From Microplitis mediator (lineage: Eukaryota > Arthropoda > Insecta > Hymenoptera > Braconidae): a DNA stretch of 64,000 nt. The notes below the pieces were generated by a model. The model made no database searches and was not told where the DNA came from. It was given only the letters and a program-made list of their open reading frames with translations. Of this stretch, positions 28,701 to 41,566 are shown one piece after another (positions within the stretch are counted from its first letter, which is position 1; the number at the start of each line of letters is the position of its first letter). The stretch covers positions 10,039,662 through 10,103,661 of the forward strand of contig NC_079970.1 of assembly GCF_029852145.1 (NCBI RefSeq). Reading direction: 5' to 3'. The position numbers and the translations under genes were made by a program.

Positions 28701-30260
28701 AAATTCCGCATTGTTTTCTAGTTATTTCTATTTTAATGTCGAGCTCTTGAAATCGATCAGAACCACTTTTTTAAGAGCTTGAAATATATATAGATATATA
28801 TGGGTCATTCTAACAATTAAAGTTATTTTTACGGGGTGATCCTTACCGATTTGGTTCAAACTTTGTGGAGGTATTCTACTTATATATTTAAAAAAAAATT
28901 CTCTGAAAAGTTGAGCCCTTAATATGTAGCATTTTCAAAGTTATGGTCTTTTGAATTTTTGAAAAATTTTTTTTCAACTTTTTTATTAATTTTTTAAGCA
29001 GAAAAATTTTTTATAAAAATGAGCACATGACAGATTTTCTAGGAAAAATTCTCAGCTTTTCTACAAAGACATTCATTTTTTCTACAAAAATATTAATTTT
29101 TTATTTTAAGTTACAGAAGACCCTTTAAAATTTGATTAAAGTAGTAAAAACGATTTTTATGAATGTGCGGCGCTTGATAACCTAATTGAATGTTTTTTCT
29201 GAAAGCCGAGACTTTTTCTCATAAAATATGTAATTTTCACGATGTGTATATTTTTTGTTTAAACAAAGATAAATAAAATTTAAACGCTCTATGATTAATA
29301 AACTGTAATTTTTGAACTTTTTGAGGATGTTGATACATTTTTAATGCAAGCATATCCTAGGCTATCAATAATATGTGAGAAAGTGTGCAATAATTGTGTG
29401 CCTTTAACCGCATTTCAAGTATCGTACGTCTAAAACATTCTTTCTCTGTAAATACTCATCATTCAAAATTATCATAAAATTATTTTTCATGATACCAGCA
29501 GAAACTTCAAATTTCAGTGTTTTTACAGCCAGTTAAAACAAGCTAATTTCAGTTTATTGCCGTGACTAAATATCGGCAAACACGTTGACTGTGAATGCCT
29601 TCAGACAGCGGGTAGCAACATATGTGTTTCGTCCTTTGGGAAGAAACAAGTTATATTTCTACCCTCTGGCAGAAGGCAGAAGGCATTCGTAATTTGAACT
29701 CTGATACTTGTCATTTGTTTAATATTAATTTCAGACTATTAATTTTATTTGCGTAAATGACAATTCTAACTTTTTGATTCAGTTTTATAAAAATTAGTGT
29801 AAATAATAACTAGTATTTATAGTTTCTGCTTAATTATAAATTGCATATCATAATTTACGCGTATGCTACTAGTTGATGGCACCAGTGGTCTTAATTTGAT
29901 TTCTTTCTGACTGGCTGCGAGATGAGCGGGAAGACAGAGAGATTCAGTTCTTCAGATCATTTATAATTGTAAGAATAAATATTTGTGTTTAGATGTACAC
30001 ACTAGAAAATCGAACTTTCTGAGAATGTATTAATTTGGCTTATTGTAACTAAACATTCATAGTTGCCATTTCCATAATTTAGCATTGCGAGAAACAAAAT
30101 TATATACCGATCTGTACTGCAGATTTTGATTTATTGTTACTAAAAATTTTTTTCATTTAATAGCCAGCATTTATGAGATAAATTCTGAAAATCTTATTTT
30201 ATTACCTAAAATTTATTTGATGTTTTTCTATTATTACAAAGATTATTTAAGGAAACATTA
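28701..30260. other. Repeat-like non-coding DNA downstream of the receptor exons
   Basis: Wording such as 'aaattcccgcattgttttctag' relatives recurs at 63 kb, so 28.7-29.2 kb is probably an old element. From 29.2 to 30.2 kb I see no gene; none of the frames resembles the missing receptor S2 or M4 parts. Confidence 0.45.
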
Positions 30261-30409
30261 ATGTTAAACATTAATGTCATGATGTAATTTAGTATATACT
30301 ATATTACCATCGAAAAAGATAATTGTCACTTTGTCGAATAACAAAGAAGTACTCGTGCCAGAATTGTTCTCAAGTTTGGAACATAATGGTTCTGAAATAG
30401 ATATCTTAC

Positions 30410-30540
30410 CCTGTACATCACAATCGGCTGGGCGCGATCTAGTGGCGAGCACCGAACTACTACCGCTACTGCTGCCTTGCACCGATGACTTCCTTCTCCT
30501 CCATGTATATTTTTTCTTCCAAGAAATTTTTCTCTTAGTT
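30410..30540 (-). other. Possible isolated coding exon, unidentified
   Basis: A locally GC-rich minus-strand frame reads WRRRKSSVQGSSSGSSS and continues to ADCDVQ, ending at a strong donor CAGG|GTAAGA. It is Ser/Gly-rich and basic. No in-frame ATG and no convincing acceptor are visible, so it may be chance. The surrounding DNA is much more AT-rich. Confidence 0.22.
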
Positions 30541-30815
30541 TAAGCGACTTTTCTGTTTTAGTTGGAGCATACAGAATTCTTGCGTTAAAGAATAGTACTT
30601 ATTCCGAGAAATTTTATTTTTTTCAAACAAAAAAATGCAGATTGCTACAAAAAACTAATGCAGCTTGTGTTACGTTTCCGCCAAATTAATTAATTAAATA
30701 AATATAATTTTGCACGACCCATGATGCGAAGCATCAAAGTGTGCTTTACGATCGAAAAATTTTTTTCTCCTCACTTCGGCAACTATTTCAATTATTATAC
30801 CCTTGTTAGTTCACG

Positions 30816-31331
30816 CCCGGGTCGAAAAATTTGATCTGATTTTAGTCTAACTGGACTGTATTTGGACTACTTGGTCTGTTATTGAACTTCGATAAAACTT
30901 TGAATCTGTTTTTGATCTACCCGGACTGAAAAATTTAACCTGATTTTAGTCTGATTGGACTATTTGATCTGATTTTGATCTTTTATGAAAATTTTAAGCT
31001 GTTTTCGACCTGCTACTTTAAAAAACAAATGCGTTACGAGCAGACTAAATTAGATTCCCGGGTCAAAAAATTAGATCTGTTTTAAAATAAATGATAAATT
31101 CAAATATTTTTCCTTTAATTCAAGTTTATAAATCGTATTTATTTTATGTAAGAATTTGATCTGTTTTTGCCCGTACTATTCCTTATCCAGGCTAATATCA
31201 GACTTATTTTCGTATGATATTTAGTCTGTTTTAAATCGCGTTTAGACTAAAAACAGACTTTTTTATTATAATTATTGGTCTGTGTTCAATTGTTTTTAAG
31301 GACAAATACAGGACTTTTTATAAATATAAAA

Positions 31332-31373
<42 letters not shown>

Positions 31374-33917
31374 CTAGATTTATTAATTTATTTTAATTTT
31401 CTTGGTATTTAAAACATGCTAACCCGGACTGAAAAATTTAACCTGATTTTAGTCTGATTGGACTATTTGATCTGACTTTGATCTTTTGTGAAAATTTTAA
31501 GTTTTTTTCGACCTGCTACTTTAAAAAACAAACGCGTTACGAGCAGACTAAATTAGATTAATTCGTGAACTTTAAAAAATTTTAGTTCTGAGAATTTACA
31601 AGGACTAAACTAGATTAAATCATGGACTTATAAAATTTTTATTTATGGGCAATATTTATGAAAAAATATTAAGTTGCAGAATTGATAATGTTTTATTTAC
31701 TATTTATTTACTATCTTTTGTTTAAAAATGTCGGCAGTTAATGAAAATTTGAGAGCTTAATTTTTTAGTTGTCTTCATCGAATATTTATATCATTAAATA
31801 AAAGTGATAAAACAACTCTTAAAATGTCAAGAATTTTGTCTTATTTACTGGATTAAATTGAAAATATTTTGGCATAAGAAAACATCAAAATTCTTGTGCT
31901 ACGGAGAAAAATGTTGGCTCAAAATCTACCAATTTTTATTATGCTGTCGACCAAACTTGAAACAGAAAGTAAAGTATCCAAAAAATTACTATACTCTTAT
32001 AAAAAATTATTATGCTGCATCAAAATTATTATAATGTATGGAAGTAATTGATATTGAAGCTCATCGATAAGTTTCTCGCACGTAATAAGTAATGTGATAC
32101 AGTATAATCATTTTTTGTAAGAGCACGATAATTTTTTGGATGCTTTACTTCCTGTTTCAAGTTTAGTCGACACCCGGGAAAAAATGATTTTGCCTAATTA
32201 TATATAATTATATATAAGACCTTATATATAATTAGATCTAAAAATTGGCCAGGTCTAATTATATATAATTTATATATAATTATATATAGGTTATATATGA
32301 TTATATATAATTATATATAGGTTATATATGATTATATATAGGTTATATATGATTATATACAATACGTTATATATAATTAGATCTGAAAATTGGCCAGGTC
32401 TAATTATATATAATTATATATAAGTTATATATACTCATATATAATTAGATATGATTGTGTATAATACATATATATCATATCGCATCAAAACCAAATCTAT
32501 TATTGAGCATGTAATTCTTATAAAAGAAAGTGATAGGAGAATGCTGATTAATTATTCCAATGTTAAAATATTAACACAACTCATAAGAGTTGAAAATTAT
32601 GTATGCAAAAAACCAAACACTTTGAAAACTGTTTGGTAACTGGGTATTATTAACTATACATAAGTTTATTACTTTTTTAACAGACTGAAAAATATAATGT
32701 AACGCTTCGTAAATATTTTAAAATTATAATTTATAGTAAAATTGTGATCATTATTTCTGTAAATATACACCTAAAACTATAATGCATTTAACGAGTATTG
32801 ATTATTAAATATCAATAAAGACTATAGAGCATCTAATATATTAAATAAGAAAAACTAAATATTAAATATATTCTATAAATAAAATATTAACTTATATATA
32901 TATATATATATATATAAATAATTAATTTATATTTGATTATATATAGATCTAAAGATCTAAAATATAATAAAAATTACTATATATGGGTCTATATAGGTTA
33001 GGTCTAATCAGATCTAATCATATATAGACCCATGTATAACTATATATGGGTATATACTATTATATATATTCCATATACAATCATATATAATTAGGCAAAA
33101 TCATTTTGTCCCGGGATATAATTAGATCTAATTATATATAAGGCTATATATAATTATATATAGGTCTATATATAACCATATATATTCTATATATCATCAT
33201 ATATAATTAGGCAAAATCATTTTTTTCCCGGTATAATTAGGTCTAATTATATATATGGCTATATATACTTATATATGGGTCTATATTTAACCATATATAT
33301 TCTATATATAATCATATATAATTAGGCAAAATCATTTTTTTCCCGGTATAATTAGGTATAATTATATATAAGGCTATGTATACTTATATATAGGCCTATA
33401 TATAACCATATATAATTATATATAATACCATATATAATTATATATATTCCATATATAATCATATATAATTATATATAATTAGGCAAAATCATTTTTTCCC
33501 GGGCAGCATTGTAAAAATTGGTAGGTTTCGAGCCAATATTTTCTCTCTGTGACATCTTATTATGGAAGCGCATTAGCATGTTTTAAATACCAAGAAAATT
33601 AAAATAAATTAATAAATCTAGATTATTATTATTATTATTATTATTTATATTTATAAAAAGTCCTGTATTTGTCCTTTAAAACAATTGAACACAGACCAAT
33701 TATTATAATAAAAAAGTCTGTTTTTAGTCTAAACGCGATTTAAAACAGACTAAAAATCATAAGAAAATAAGTCTGATATTAGCCTGGATAAGGAATAGTG
33801 CGGGCAAAAACAGATCAAATTCTTATATAAAATAAATACGATTTATAAACTTGAATTAAAGGAAAAATATTTTAATTTATCATTTATTTTAAAAAAGATC
33901 TAATTTTTTGACCCGGG
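30816..33917. mobile_element. CCCGGGTC element, copy 1, with a nested element
   Basis: It begins CCCGGGTCGAAAAATTTG and ends TTTTTTGACCCGGG, flanked by CG (30814-30815 and 33918-33919). Both halves are iterations of a motif like AGACTAAAATCAGAC and its complement. A related 1.3 kb copy lies at 57906-59228. The insert at 32173-33503 accounts for the extra length. No transposase frame. Confidence 0.82.
32173..33503. mobile_element. CCCGGGAAAAAATG element filled with TATATAATTA arrays
   Basis: It starts CCCGGGAAAAAATGATTTTG and ends CATTTTTTCCCGGG, flanked by CA. The left (32190-32460) and right (32935-33490) thirds are dense arrays of TATATAATTATATATA variants. The middle, about 32460-32930, is unique AT-rich DNA. 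The undisturbed host wording 'cgacagcgttg' (complement at 58370) shows the target site. Confidence 0.85.
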
Positions 33918-34433
33918 CGGGATTAAGATATTTTGCATACTATTTTGAAGATAATTTAATGGAGATTAATTCCATACTTTTCAAAAATTTTATTTAGTTC
34001 AATAAAAACGGAAAAAACATCAAAATAGTTGAAAAAAATTTCCTGTCCGTCAAGTCTGAAACCCGTATACATTGTAACTTGCGAAGAAATGTAGTAATTG
34101 AATCAAATTTAAAAAAAAAAAATCCTTTGAAAGAACTGTAGGTCCCCTATTGCAAATGGCTAGGTAACTCAGTGTCGTTTAATTACAATTAATAAAATTT
34201 GGAAAATCCAAAAGTGCACGACTCATAATGCTCATTTATTATGAAATAATAAAATAATAATAAAAAAATGGCGGGAAGCACAGATAAATTTAAAATATAT
34301 ACAATTTTCTTTCATCAAAATTTGTTTTTTTTTTTTTTTTTTTTTTTCAACTATATTAGTATTTTTCTTATAATTATAAAAAATCCTACTCAAAATGTCT
34401 CGATTAATAACAAAAAAAAATATATGTAAATAA
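33918..34433. other. Non-coding DNA with a poly(T) tract
   Basis: No gene seen. A run of more than 20 T lies at about 34326-34348. Confidence 0.5.
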
Positions 34434-35809
34434 AAAATCTGTCTATCGGTTGACCCTGCGGGCCAGCCCTAAAACTTCTCGCTGTTTTCGAGCTCAAGGT
34501 GCCTCTTGAGCTCGAAAACATTGTTGTGGGTACTTTTTCGAGCTCTTCGAGCTCGAAAATACTTTTGTATGCCATTGTCTTCGAGAAAGCCGTTTTTTAC
34601 CATTTCTTTCTCCCACGATATCTCACGAACGAATTATCTGATTAAGATGGCTAAGGTGGCAATCGGCGCGTTTTATTGGGTTCTATAGCTGATCAGATTT
34701 TGAAATCGATCGTATAAGTCGTTTCTGAGATATCAATAAAAAACTAAAAAAAAATTTTTTTTTCGTAATTCATCAATAGTTTCGAGTCTACTTGATCAAA
34801 TGATCTGAAATTTTTAGAAAAGTCGATGGCCAACAAGCTCGTTCGATTGCCACCTTAACCATCCAAATCGGTTCATTAGTTCAAAAGTTACACTGAAAAA
34901 AAAAATTTGCTATCATAACAAAAATCAAGACTACGCAGCTATTTGTTATGATAACAAAACTATCTTGGTTAACGCAACGAAGTGACATCTGTTGTGGTAA
35001 GTAAAGTGAAGTTGCTGTTGTAACAAATGATATGTGTTGCGGAAAAATTTTTCGAATACGCATAGAATTTTGTGCTGTAATTAGGTAAACAATATCATGA
35101 AGAATTACTAATTTTGCAAGAATTAGTAAATAAGTAAAAAAGTAACTCAAAAAACTTTGTTCACAATTGTTATCTGGAAAATAACTGTCTGTCCAAATTG
35201 GGTCAAGCATCACGTTCACAACTATGTCCAATACAGATTATCAACCTTAGCAATGTACTAGATGGGAAAAAAAGTTTACTGGAACCAGGAATTTCTCAGA
35301 TAGATCTGAGTTGTTTTAGAACAGAAAGAAATTCTTAAGATAAGAAAAATTTCTTGACTCGGGAAAATTTTACTTCACCTAAGATATTACCGCTTCTAGA
35401 TATATTCTCTTGAGTCAAAAAAATCACTTCTTCAAGGCGCCCTTAGCTATACTTAGACATATTGGTATATTTTTCAAAATAAATAGCGTTTAATATCTTA
35501 ACCATCATTTAGAAACGCAATTTATGTCAAAAATAAAAAATTCGTGATAAATTCTTAATGATATTGTTCACCTAATTAAAGCACAGAATTCTATGCGTAT
35601 TCGAAAAATTTTTCCTCAACACATATCATTTGTTACCACAGCAACTTCACTTTACTTACCACAACGAATGTCACTTCGTTGTGTTAACCAAGATAGTTTT
35701 GTTATCATTACAAATAGCTGCGTAGTCTTGATTTTTGTTATGATAGCAACATACACACAGACATACAGACACTCGGACATCATTCTGAAAATAGTCAGAA
35801 TAGCTTCCT
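34434..35809 (-). repeat. TTAACTTCCCGC dispersed repeat, interrupted copy
   Basis: The first part (34434-34890) starts 'tctgtctatcggttgaccc' like the copy at 14938. The family resumes at about 35751 with 'acatacagacactcggacatc' and stops at 35809, where another element begins. The element at 34891-35750 separates the two parts. Confidence 0.75.
34891..35750. mobile_element. Inverted-repeat element with TTGTTATGATAACAA motifs, right end truncated
   Basis: The left end CACTGAAAAAAAAAATTTGC follows TA. The arms (34905-35085 and 35575-35750) are reverse complements, including 'aatcaagactacgcagc'. The right arm stops before its terminal bases. Both arms translate into similar short frames, which is a result of the repeat, not coding. 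Confidence 0.75.
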
Positions 35810-35898
35810 CCCGATGAAAAAAGATTTTGTCTAATCATATATGATCATGCATAATTGTCTATATATGATCAGATCCAAAAATTGGCCAGGTCTAATTA

Positions 35899-36419
35899 GG
35901 GGAGGGAGGGGCAAAAGGGGGTACTTAAGGAAATACCAAGTTTTCGAGGACTCAAATACGCTTAAGCTTTTTTTTTAATGATATTCAAAGTAAATAGAAG
36001 AAATTTTCAGTTACCGTTGAAAAAAAAATTTTTTCATTTCTGCGGGCAAAGTGGGGTACCCCCTAAAAAAGGTAAAAAAAAAACAATTTCCGGATTTTAA
36101 ACGAATTTGATTAAGTTGAATTTTTTTTAAAGTAATTTACATGAAGAAAAATTATATTTCACATGTTTATTGGATACAAAAGAAGAAAAAAAATTTTTAG
36201 TAGTTTTTATCATAAAACAAACGTCACTAATATTTTTCAACTGGCAATTGATTTTTGAAAAAGTTTACCAAAAAAAATTCAAAGTAACGTTTAATTATAT
36301 TTACAGAAGTGATTTTGGAATGTTTAAAAACCACTTAAAATATACAATTTTTTTTTTATAAAATTTTGGGGGTACCCCGTTTTGCCTACCCTACCCCCTT
36401 TTGCCCCCCCCCTTCCCCT
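35899..36419. mobile_element. G-rich TIR element (GGGGAGGGAGGGGC), TA target
   Basis: The ends are GGGGAGGGAGGGGCAAAAGG on the left and CCTTTTGCCCCCC...TTCCCC on the right, flanked by TA. It is 521 bp and non-coding. An older, heavily interrupted relative begins near 40690. Confidence 0.8.
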
Positions 36420-36629
36420 ATATATAGTCAGATATGCTTATACATGATCATATATGATTATATATATAATCATGCATGAACGAATATAGTAATTTTTAGA
36501 ATCTCATTTAGAATATCTGTAAATTATTAATTAAGTAAATTAATTAGGATTTATTGTCTTCATCAATATAAATGTCGGTTAAAATTAAATAATAAAAAAA
36601 AAAATTCTCATCCGTTTACTACTATTTTA

Positions 36630-36720
36630 TTACGAGGTCATCCGTCCAATTAATGTCCCACGCCGATGCTGCTTAACTTTGGTTATCGATGGATTGTAGT
36701 CTGATCCTCTAGTTCTACAC
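36630..36720 (-). ncRNA. 5S rRNA-like segment, copy 1 (derived, not a gene)
   Basis: Read on the minus strand, CCAAAGTTAAGCAGCATCGG and then GGACGGATGACC match the order and spacing of the 5S rRNA internal control region and following bases (in insects CCGAAATTAAGCAGC ... GATGGGGGACC). The 5' half of 5S is not clearly present. It is most like a 5S-derived SINE-type sequence. Confidence 0.5.
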
Positions 36721-36909
36721 TTATGATTAAGAAAAGTTTATGGCATTACTTAACTCAAATAATCAAATTAATACTTTATACTTTTAAATTGCTGCCGAAA
36801 CCTTTGAACATTTTTTAAGTATTCGGGATTTAAGTTTGATTGATAGTTGACAAAATAAAAATTTAATAACTTTGATATTAAAAAATTGTCATATTATTTA
36901 ATATATATA

Positions 36910-37625
36910 TGTCGAATTACCAGTTGACTATTAATGAGACTCGGGTCTACGCCGTTATCTTTGCCACTCATCTTATTTATTAAACACTTTAACGAACACA
37001 CACAGGTAATTACTACTCACAAATATCGTATACACTAAACAATAAGATTACAAGCAATAATATCAGTATCGGACAACTACACAATATTAAAGTATCCGAG
37101 AAAATATCAAAGATTACAAAATATCAAATATTACACAATATTAAATACACAAATTATTACAAGCGATTCGTTTACTAGAGAATAACAACTATTGAAAATA
37201 TTCTAGTTACTGTTGTAAAATGTATACGGCGGTAAAATTAAAATCGAAACGAATACACGATCGGTCGGATAGCAATGTTGTCCGTTCCTTTGCTCAATTA
37301 GAACTAACTCTCTGTACCAAATATTCTTGAGTCCCCGACTCGACCAAAACTATATCTCAGGTAATTTTACAAACTCGTACAATTACTTCCATATGTTTAA
37401 AAACTCATTACACCGAAAATATTGCTATCTCTCGATCGTGTCTACGTTGGATGCCCAGACGGGCTCCTTCGACTTAAGTCTACCGTCATAAACGTAAATA
37501 TGAAAACTAACAAAATCTTAAGCGGATTAAATTGTAAAATATTTTTACTGTTTTTATTGTCTAAAAACAAACTCAATATAGTAGGGACTTTCCCAAGTCT
37601 CAGGAAAAACCCAAGTATCTCCGAC
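36910..37625. mobile_element. Solo-LTR-like element TGTCGAATT...CTCCGACA
   Basis: It starts TGTCG and ends CGACA, giving TG..CA with 5 bp inverted ends, and is flanked by ATAT-type sequence on both sides. The homologous interior at about 40660-40690 lacks it. It is 716 bp without gag or pol. Confidence 0.6.
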
Positions 37626-38242
37626 ATATATATTTATTGGAACTATATACATAATTAAATATTTATAGGTTTCATATCAATCACATCAATAAAGTCTAAT
37701 CAGATTTAATCATACATAGATATATTTAACTCCATATAAGTTTATATCAGTCATGTCTGATCAGATCTAATTATATATAGGCCTATATCTAATTATATAT
37801 GGGTTTGTATCAGTCATGTCTGATCAGATATAATCATGTATAGACTTATATATGATTATATATGAGGTTATAACAGCCAGGTATGATTATATCTAATTAT
37901 ATATTAACTCGTATATGATCAGATCTGATCACATAAAGACTTATATATGGTTATAAATGGAGTAATAACAGCCAAGTATGATCATATCTAATTATATATA
38001 GATTCATACATGATCAGACCTGATTATATATAGACTTGTATATGATTATATATGGGGTTATAACAGCCAGGTATGATCATATCTAATTATACATATACTC
38101 ATATATAATCAGATATGATCAGATCTAATTATATATAGACTTATATATAATCAGATCTGATCATATATAGACTTATATATGGGCTTATAACAGCCAGGTA
38201 TGATCAGATCTAATTATGTATGGGGTCATATATAATTATTAG

Positions 38243-38886
38243 GGTGGTCCTTAGCAGGGATATTTTCGAATTTCTTTGCTCCCATGGGCTCAAATGGTTT
38301 CAAATAGATAAAAAAAAATTCCCTGAAAATTTGAGCTCTTAATGTTAACTCTAGAATAGTCCGCTTTCCAACCAAAGTTTTTTATGGAAATAACATGCGA
38401 AAAGATTCTTTCGTTCTTTAGAATTCCGTAACTCGGCGACAGCTAATTCTAAAATAATAAGACATCTATGTTTTTATCGAAAATTTAGCGCTCTACAAAA
38501 AAGGTATTTTATGATTTTTTGCAAAGTCGATTCGTTCAAAAGTTATTCGAGCTCAAACTTTAATTTTTATATAATTGTCAATATTGTCAAGCATATTTAT
38601 AAAAGAAACGTTTGTGTTATAACATTCGCTTATATTTTTAATTTCTAAGCGTTTCAATTTTCCGAACACTTGCCAAATTATCTCTAATAAAGTTTTTTCT
38701 ATTTTCACATAACTTCCAAGTTATTTCTATTTTAATGCCGAGATCTTAAAAAAATAGTGTTCTGATCGATTGCAAGAGCTGGACATTTACGTTAATGATC
38801 ACTTACGTTAATGATCATTCACGTTAATGATAACAAACTCTATTACGTTAATAATAATACAATTCTTTTCTCATTAAATTTATTTG
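38243..38886 (+). repeat. Partial GGGTGGTCC-family element
   Basis: It begins TTAGGGTGGTCC and continues with 'aaaatttgagctcttaatgtt', shared with the 63 kb element. No matching right end was found before the next repeat. Confidence 0.55.
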
Positions 38887-39077
38887 TTTTGTCTCTGCAT
38901 GGGCCAGCTCTGGCAAGCAAGCATGGTTCAAGGCTGGCAATCAGGTTTGGCACGGTGTTATCATTTCAGACTTCTACCAAGGCTGGAAAAAGACTGGCTT
39001 ACAAGCTTGGTCCACAGTTGTACATAGTTGAACCGAGCCTGGGCCAAGCCTGGACCCGTCGTACTTTTCTCTCTGGG
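38887..39077. repeat. Array of AAGCCTGGGCCAAG-like motifs
   Basis: Short self-complementary units built on GGCCAGCTCTGG, GGCTGG and GGGCCAAGCCTGG recur, ending TCTCTCTGGG. It is much more GC-rich than its surroundings. It resembles the CCC/GGG element class, but the left end is not visible. Confidence 0.55.
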
Positions 39078-40276
39078 TATAAATAGAAATTTAAAATAAA
39101 AAATTTTGTAAAAAATTGAAGGATATCACCATTTTAAAAATTTTTTTTTAAAATTCAAATTCCAAAATCTTTATCAAAAAACTTGAAATACTTTTCATCT
39201 ATTTTTTTCTCTAAAATCCATTTAAAAACGAGTATTCAAAATAATTTCAAAATTTAGTAGGAAGGCTATTTTGAGGGGTACTAAAATATATCACAAAATT
39301 GAGGAAAAAAAAGAAAATTTTTCAAGCTATCCGATTTGGCTTGGAACTCCCCATATATTATGATATTTAACCTATATTTTGCGTTACTATTTCCAAAAAG
39401 ACACATTTTCATAAGGCCTCTTGGCTTCGGAAGTTTAAACGAATTTTATATATTTTATATTTTACATCGAATTTTCGAAAAAATCGCTTTTTTTAGTTTT
39501 TTAGTCATAAATTCTTCAAAAATGGTTCAAATTTGACTGTTTTTTCTCTTCGATTGGTGGAACAATTCAAAAAAAAATTAAAAACTCATTTTTTTCTTAA
39601 AATCTTGCGTTTTAACAAACTTATATTTTTTTTTAGTACAAATAAATACGTGAAAATTTTTTTTATTATAATTTTTTTTTTCTGTATCAAAATTCAAAAT
39701 ATTTCCCAATAGTATGAAAAAATATATAAGTATTAGGGTGTCTCGAAAGAAACAAATATATTTTTTTTCAACGTCTTATGAGCTCAACAGTTACTTTATA
39801 TTATAAGAAAAATCCTCACCGAATTTCAGCCAGATATCTTTAAAATTGAGCTATACAAGGGGGGGGGGGGGGAAAGGTCCCCTTTCCATTTAAAATACAC
39901 GCGAAAATTTTTCATTTCAGTTTTTCGTTATTAAGACTATGAAAAAATTTTTTTTTTTTTCATTCCGCCTAGTATAATTTTGTAGGAAATTAAATTCTCT
40001 ACAAAAAAGTGTTCAAGCATTATATACCCCGGGAAAAAATTTTAGCACTAACATTTTATAAAATTTTATAGAATTTTATACTGAAAATGGCCTGGTAAAA
40101 TTTTATCAAATTTTCTAAAGTCTTGTAAAATTTTATGAAGTTTTATAAAAATTTATAAAATTTTATAAAACTTTGTAAAGTTTCATACAATTTTACCAGG
40201 CCATTTTCAGTATAAAGTTTTATAAAATTTTGTAAAATTTTATGAAGTATTATAAAATGATTTTTTTTTTTTCCGG

Positions 40277-40360
40277 GACGGGTCACCCATCCAATAAATA
40301 TCCAAGCTCAATGCTGCTTAACTTTTGTTATTGAAGAATCGTAGTCTGCTCCGCTCGTCT
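40277..40360 (-). ncRNA. 5S rRNA-like segment, copy 2 (derived, not a gene)
   Basis: On the minus strand AAAAGTTAAGCAGCATTGAG is followed by TATTGGATGGGTGACCC. This is the 5S rRNA order of an A-box-like word, a spacer and the GGATGGGTGACC element. It ends in GTCCCGGAAAAA, running straight into an array element. It is clearer than copy 1 at the 3' side. Confidence 0.55.
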
Positions 40361-41566
40361 ATTGGTCACTTGTAGCTTAGATAAATTCGTGGCTGTATTT
40401 ATGATTACTCATGAATTCTTATCTGCCATATTTCATAGTATTTATTTATAATTATATACAAAAAAAATTTGAATAATTCAACTATCGACTGTTTAATGGA
40501 CATAAAATTTTAAAATTAATTAAATTTATTGATTTTTAATGATTTACATTTTTGAATTAATGGCGAAACCTTTGAACTTTTTCTTGAGTAACGACGATTT
40601 AATTTGAATTGCTAGGTGACAAAATAAAAGTTTAAAAACATTAAATTCAAAATTATCACATTATGTAATATATATATAAATATGTAAGAGAAAGGGGTGG
40701 CGGGGGTAGGCAAAACGAGGTACTTCTAAAATTTTATAAAAAAAAATTTTTTTTTTTTAAATCTATTATAACCATCCCAAAATTACTTTTGTAAATACAC
40801 GGAAAGAAAATTATGGCAGCGGTTCCCATTATTTTGTGAAATTTTTTCCTATACCATCATAGGAATTACGACCATAAATTATGGGAGCGGTTCCTATAAT
40901 TATAGGAATGTTTCCCATAATTATAAGAATAGTTCCTATAATTATGGGAATGATACCCATAACACTATAGGAATGGTTCCTATAATTATAGGAATGGTTC
41001 CTATAATTATAGGAATGGTTCCTATAATTATAGGAATGGTTCCTATAATTTATAGGAATACTTTCTATAATATTATGGGAACTATTCCCATAATATTATG
41101 GGAATGATTCCCATAATGCAATTCGAATAGTTCGTATACCATTATGGGAATCATTCCCATAATATTATGGGAATAGTTCCCATACTATTATAGGAACCAT
41201 TCCTATAATATTATGGGAATGGTTCCCATATTATCATGAAAAAATTAATTTAAAGAAGTGTGGTAATCACTTCTACAATACACAGAAATGTTATTAAACA
41301 TAAAAACAAAAATTCAAACATTGAAAAAAAAATCGTATTTGGCAAAAAAACATTAAAATTTTTAACAAGAATTTATTGTCAGCACAAAACATTCAAGAAA
41401 ATTCAAATTTTGGGAAATTTCTACACTATTGTGCAAAAAAAAAATTTTATGATATTATAGGGATGGTTCCCATAACATTATGGGAATAGTTCCCATAACA
41501 TTATAGGAATAGTTCCTATACCAATATGGGAACCATTCCCATAATAGTATGGGAATGATTCCCATA

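Larger units (their letters stand above)
35810..38240. mobile_element. CCCGATGAAAAAAG element with TATATAATTAGATC arrays and 5S-like core
   Basis: It starts CCCGATGAAAAAAGATTTTG. Arrays of motifs such as TGATCAGATCTAATTATATA occupy 35835-35898, 36420-36480 and 37680-38240. It is interrupted by the G-rich element 35899-36419 and the solo LTR 36910-37625. The non-array core is homologous to 40280-40680. The right terminus is unclear because another repeat begins near 38243. Confidence 0.65.

Noticed and set aside
30816..33917. CRISPR-like regularity of repeated short words
   Set aside because: The units are unevenly spaced, self-complementary and have no distinct spacers; the locus is eukaryotic.
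34881..35817. Two similar hypothetical proteins in opposite orientation
   Set aside because: They are mirrored translations of the inverted repeats of one element.
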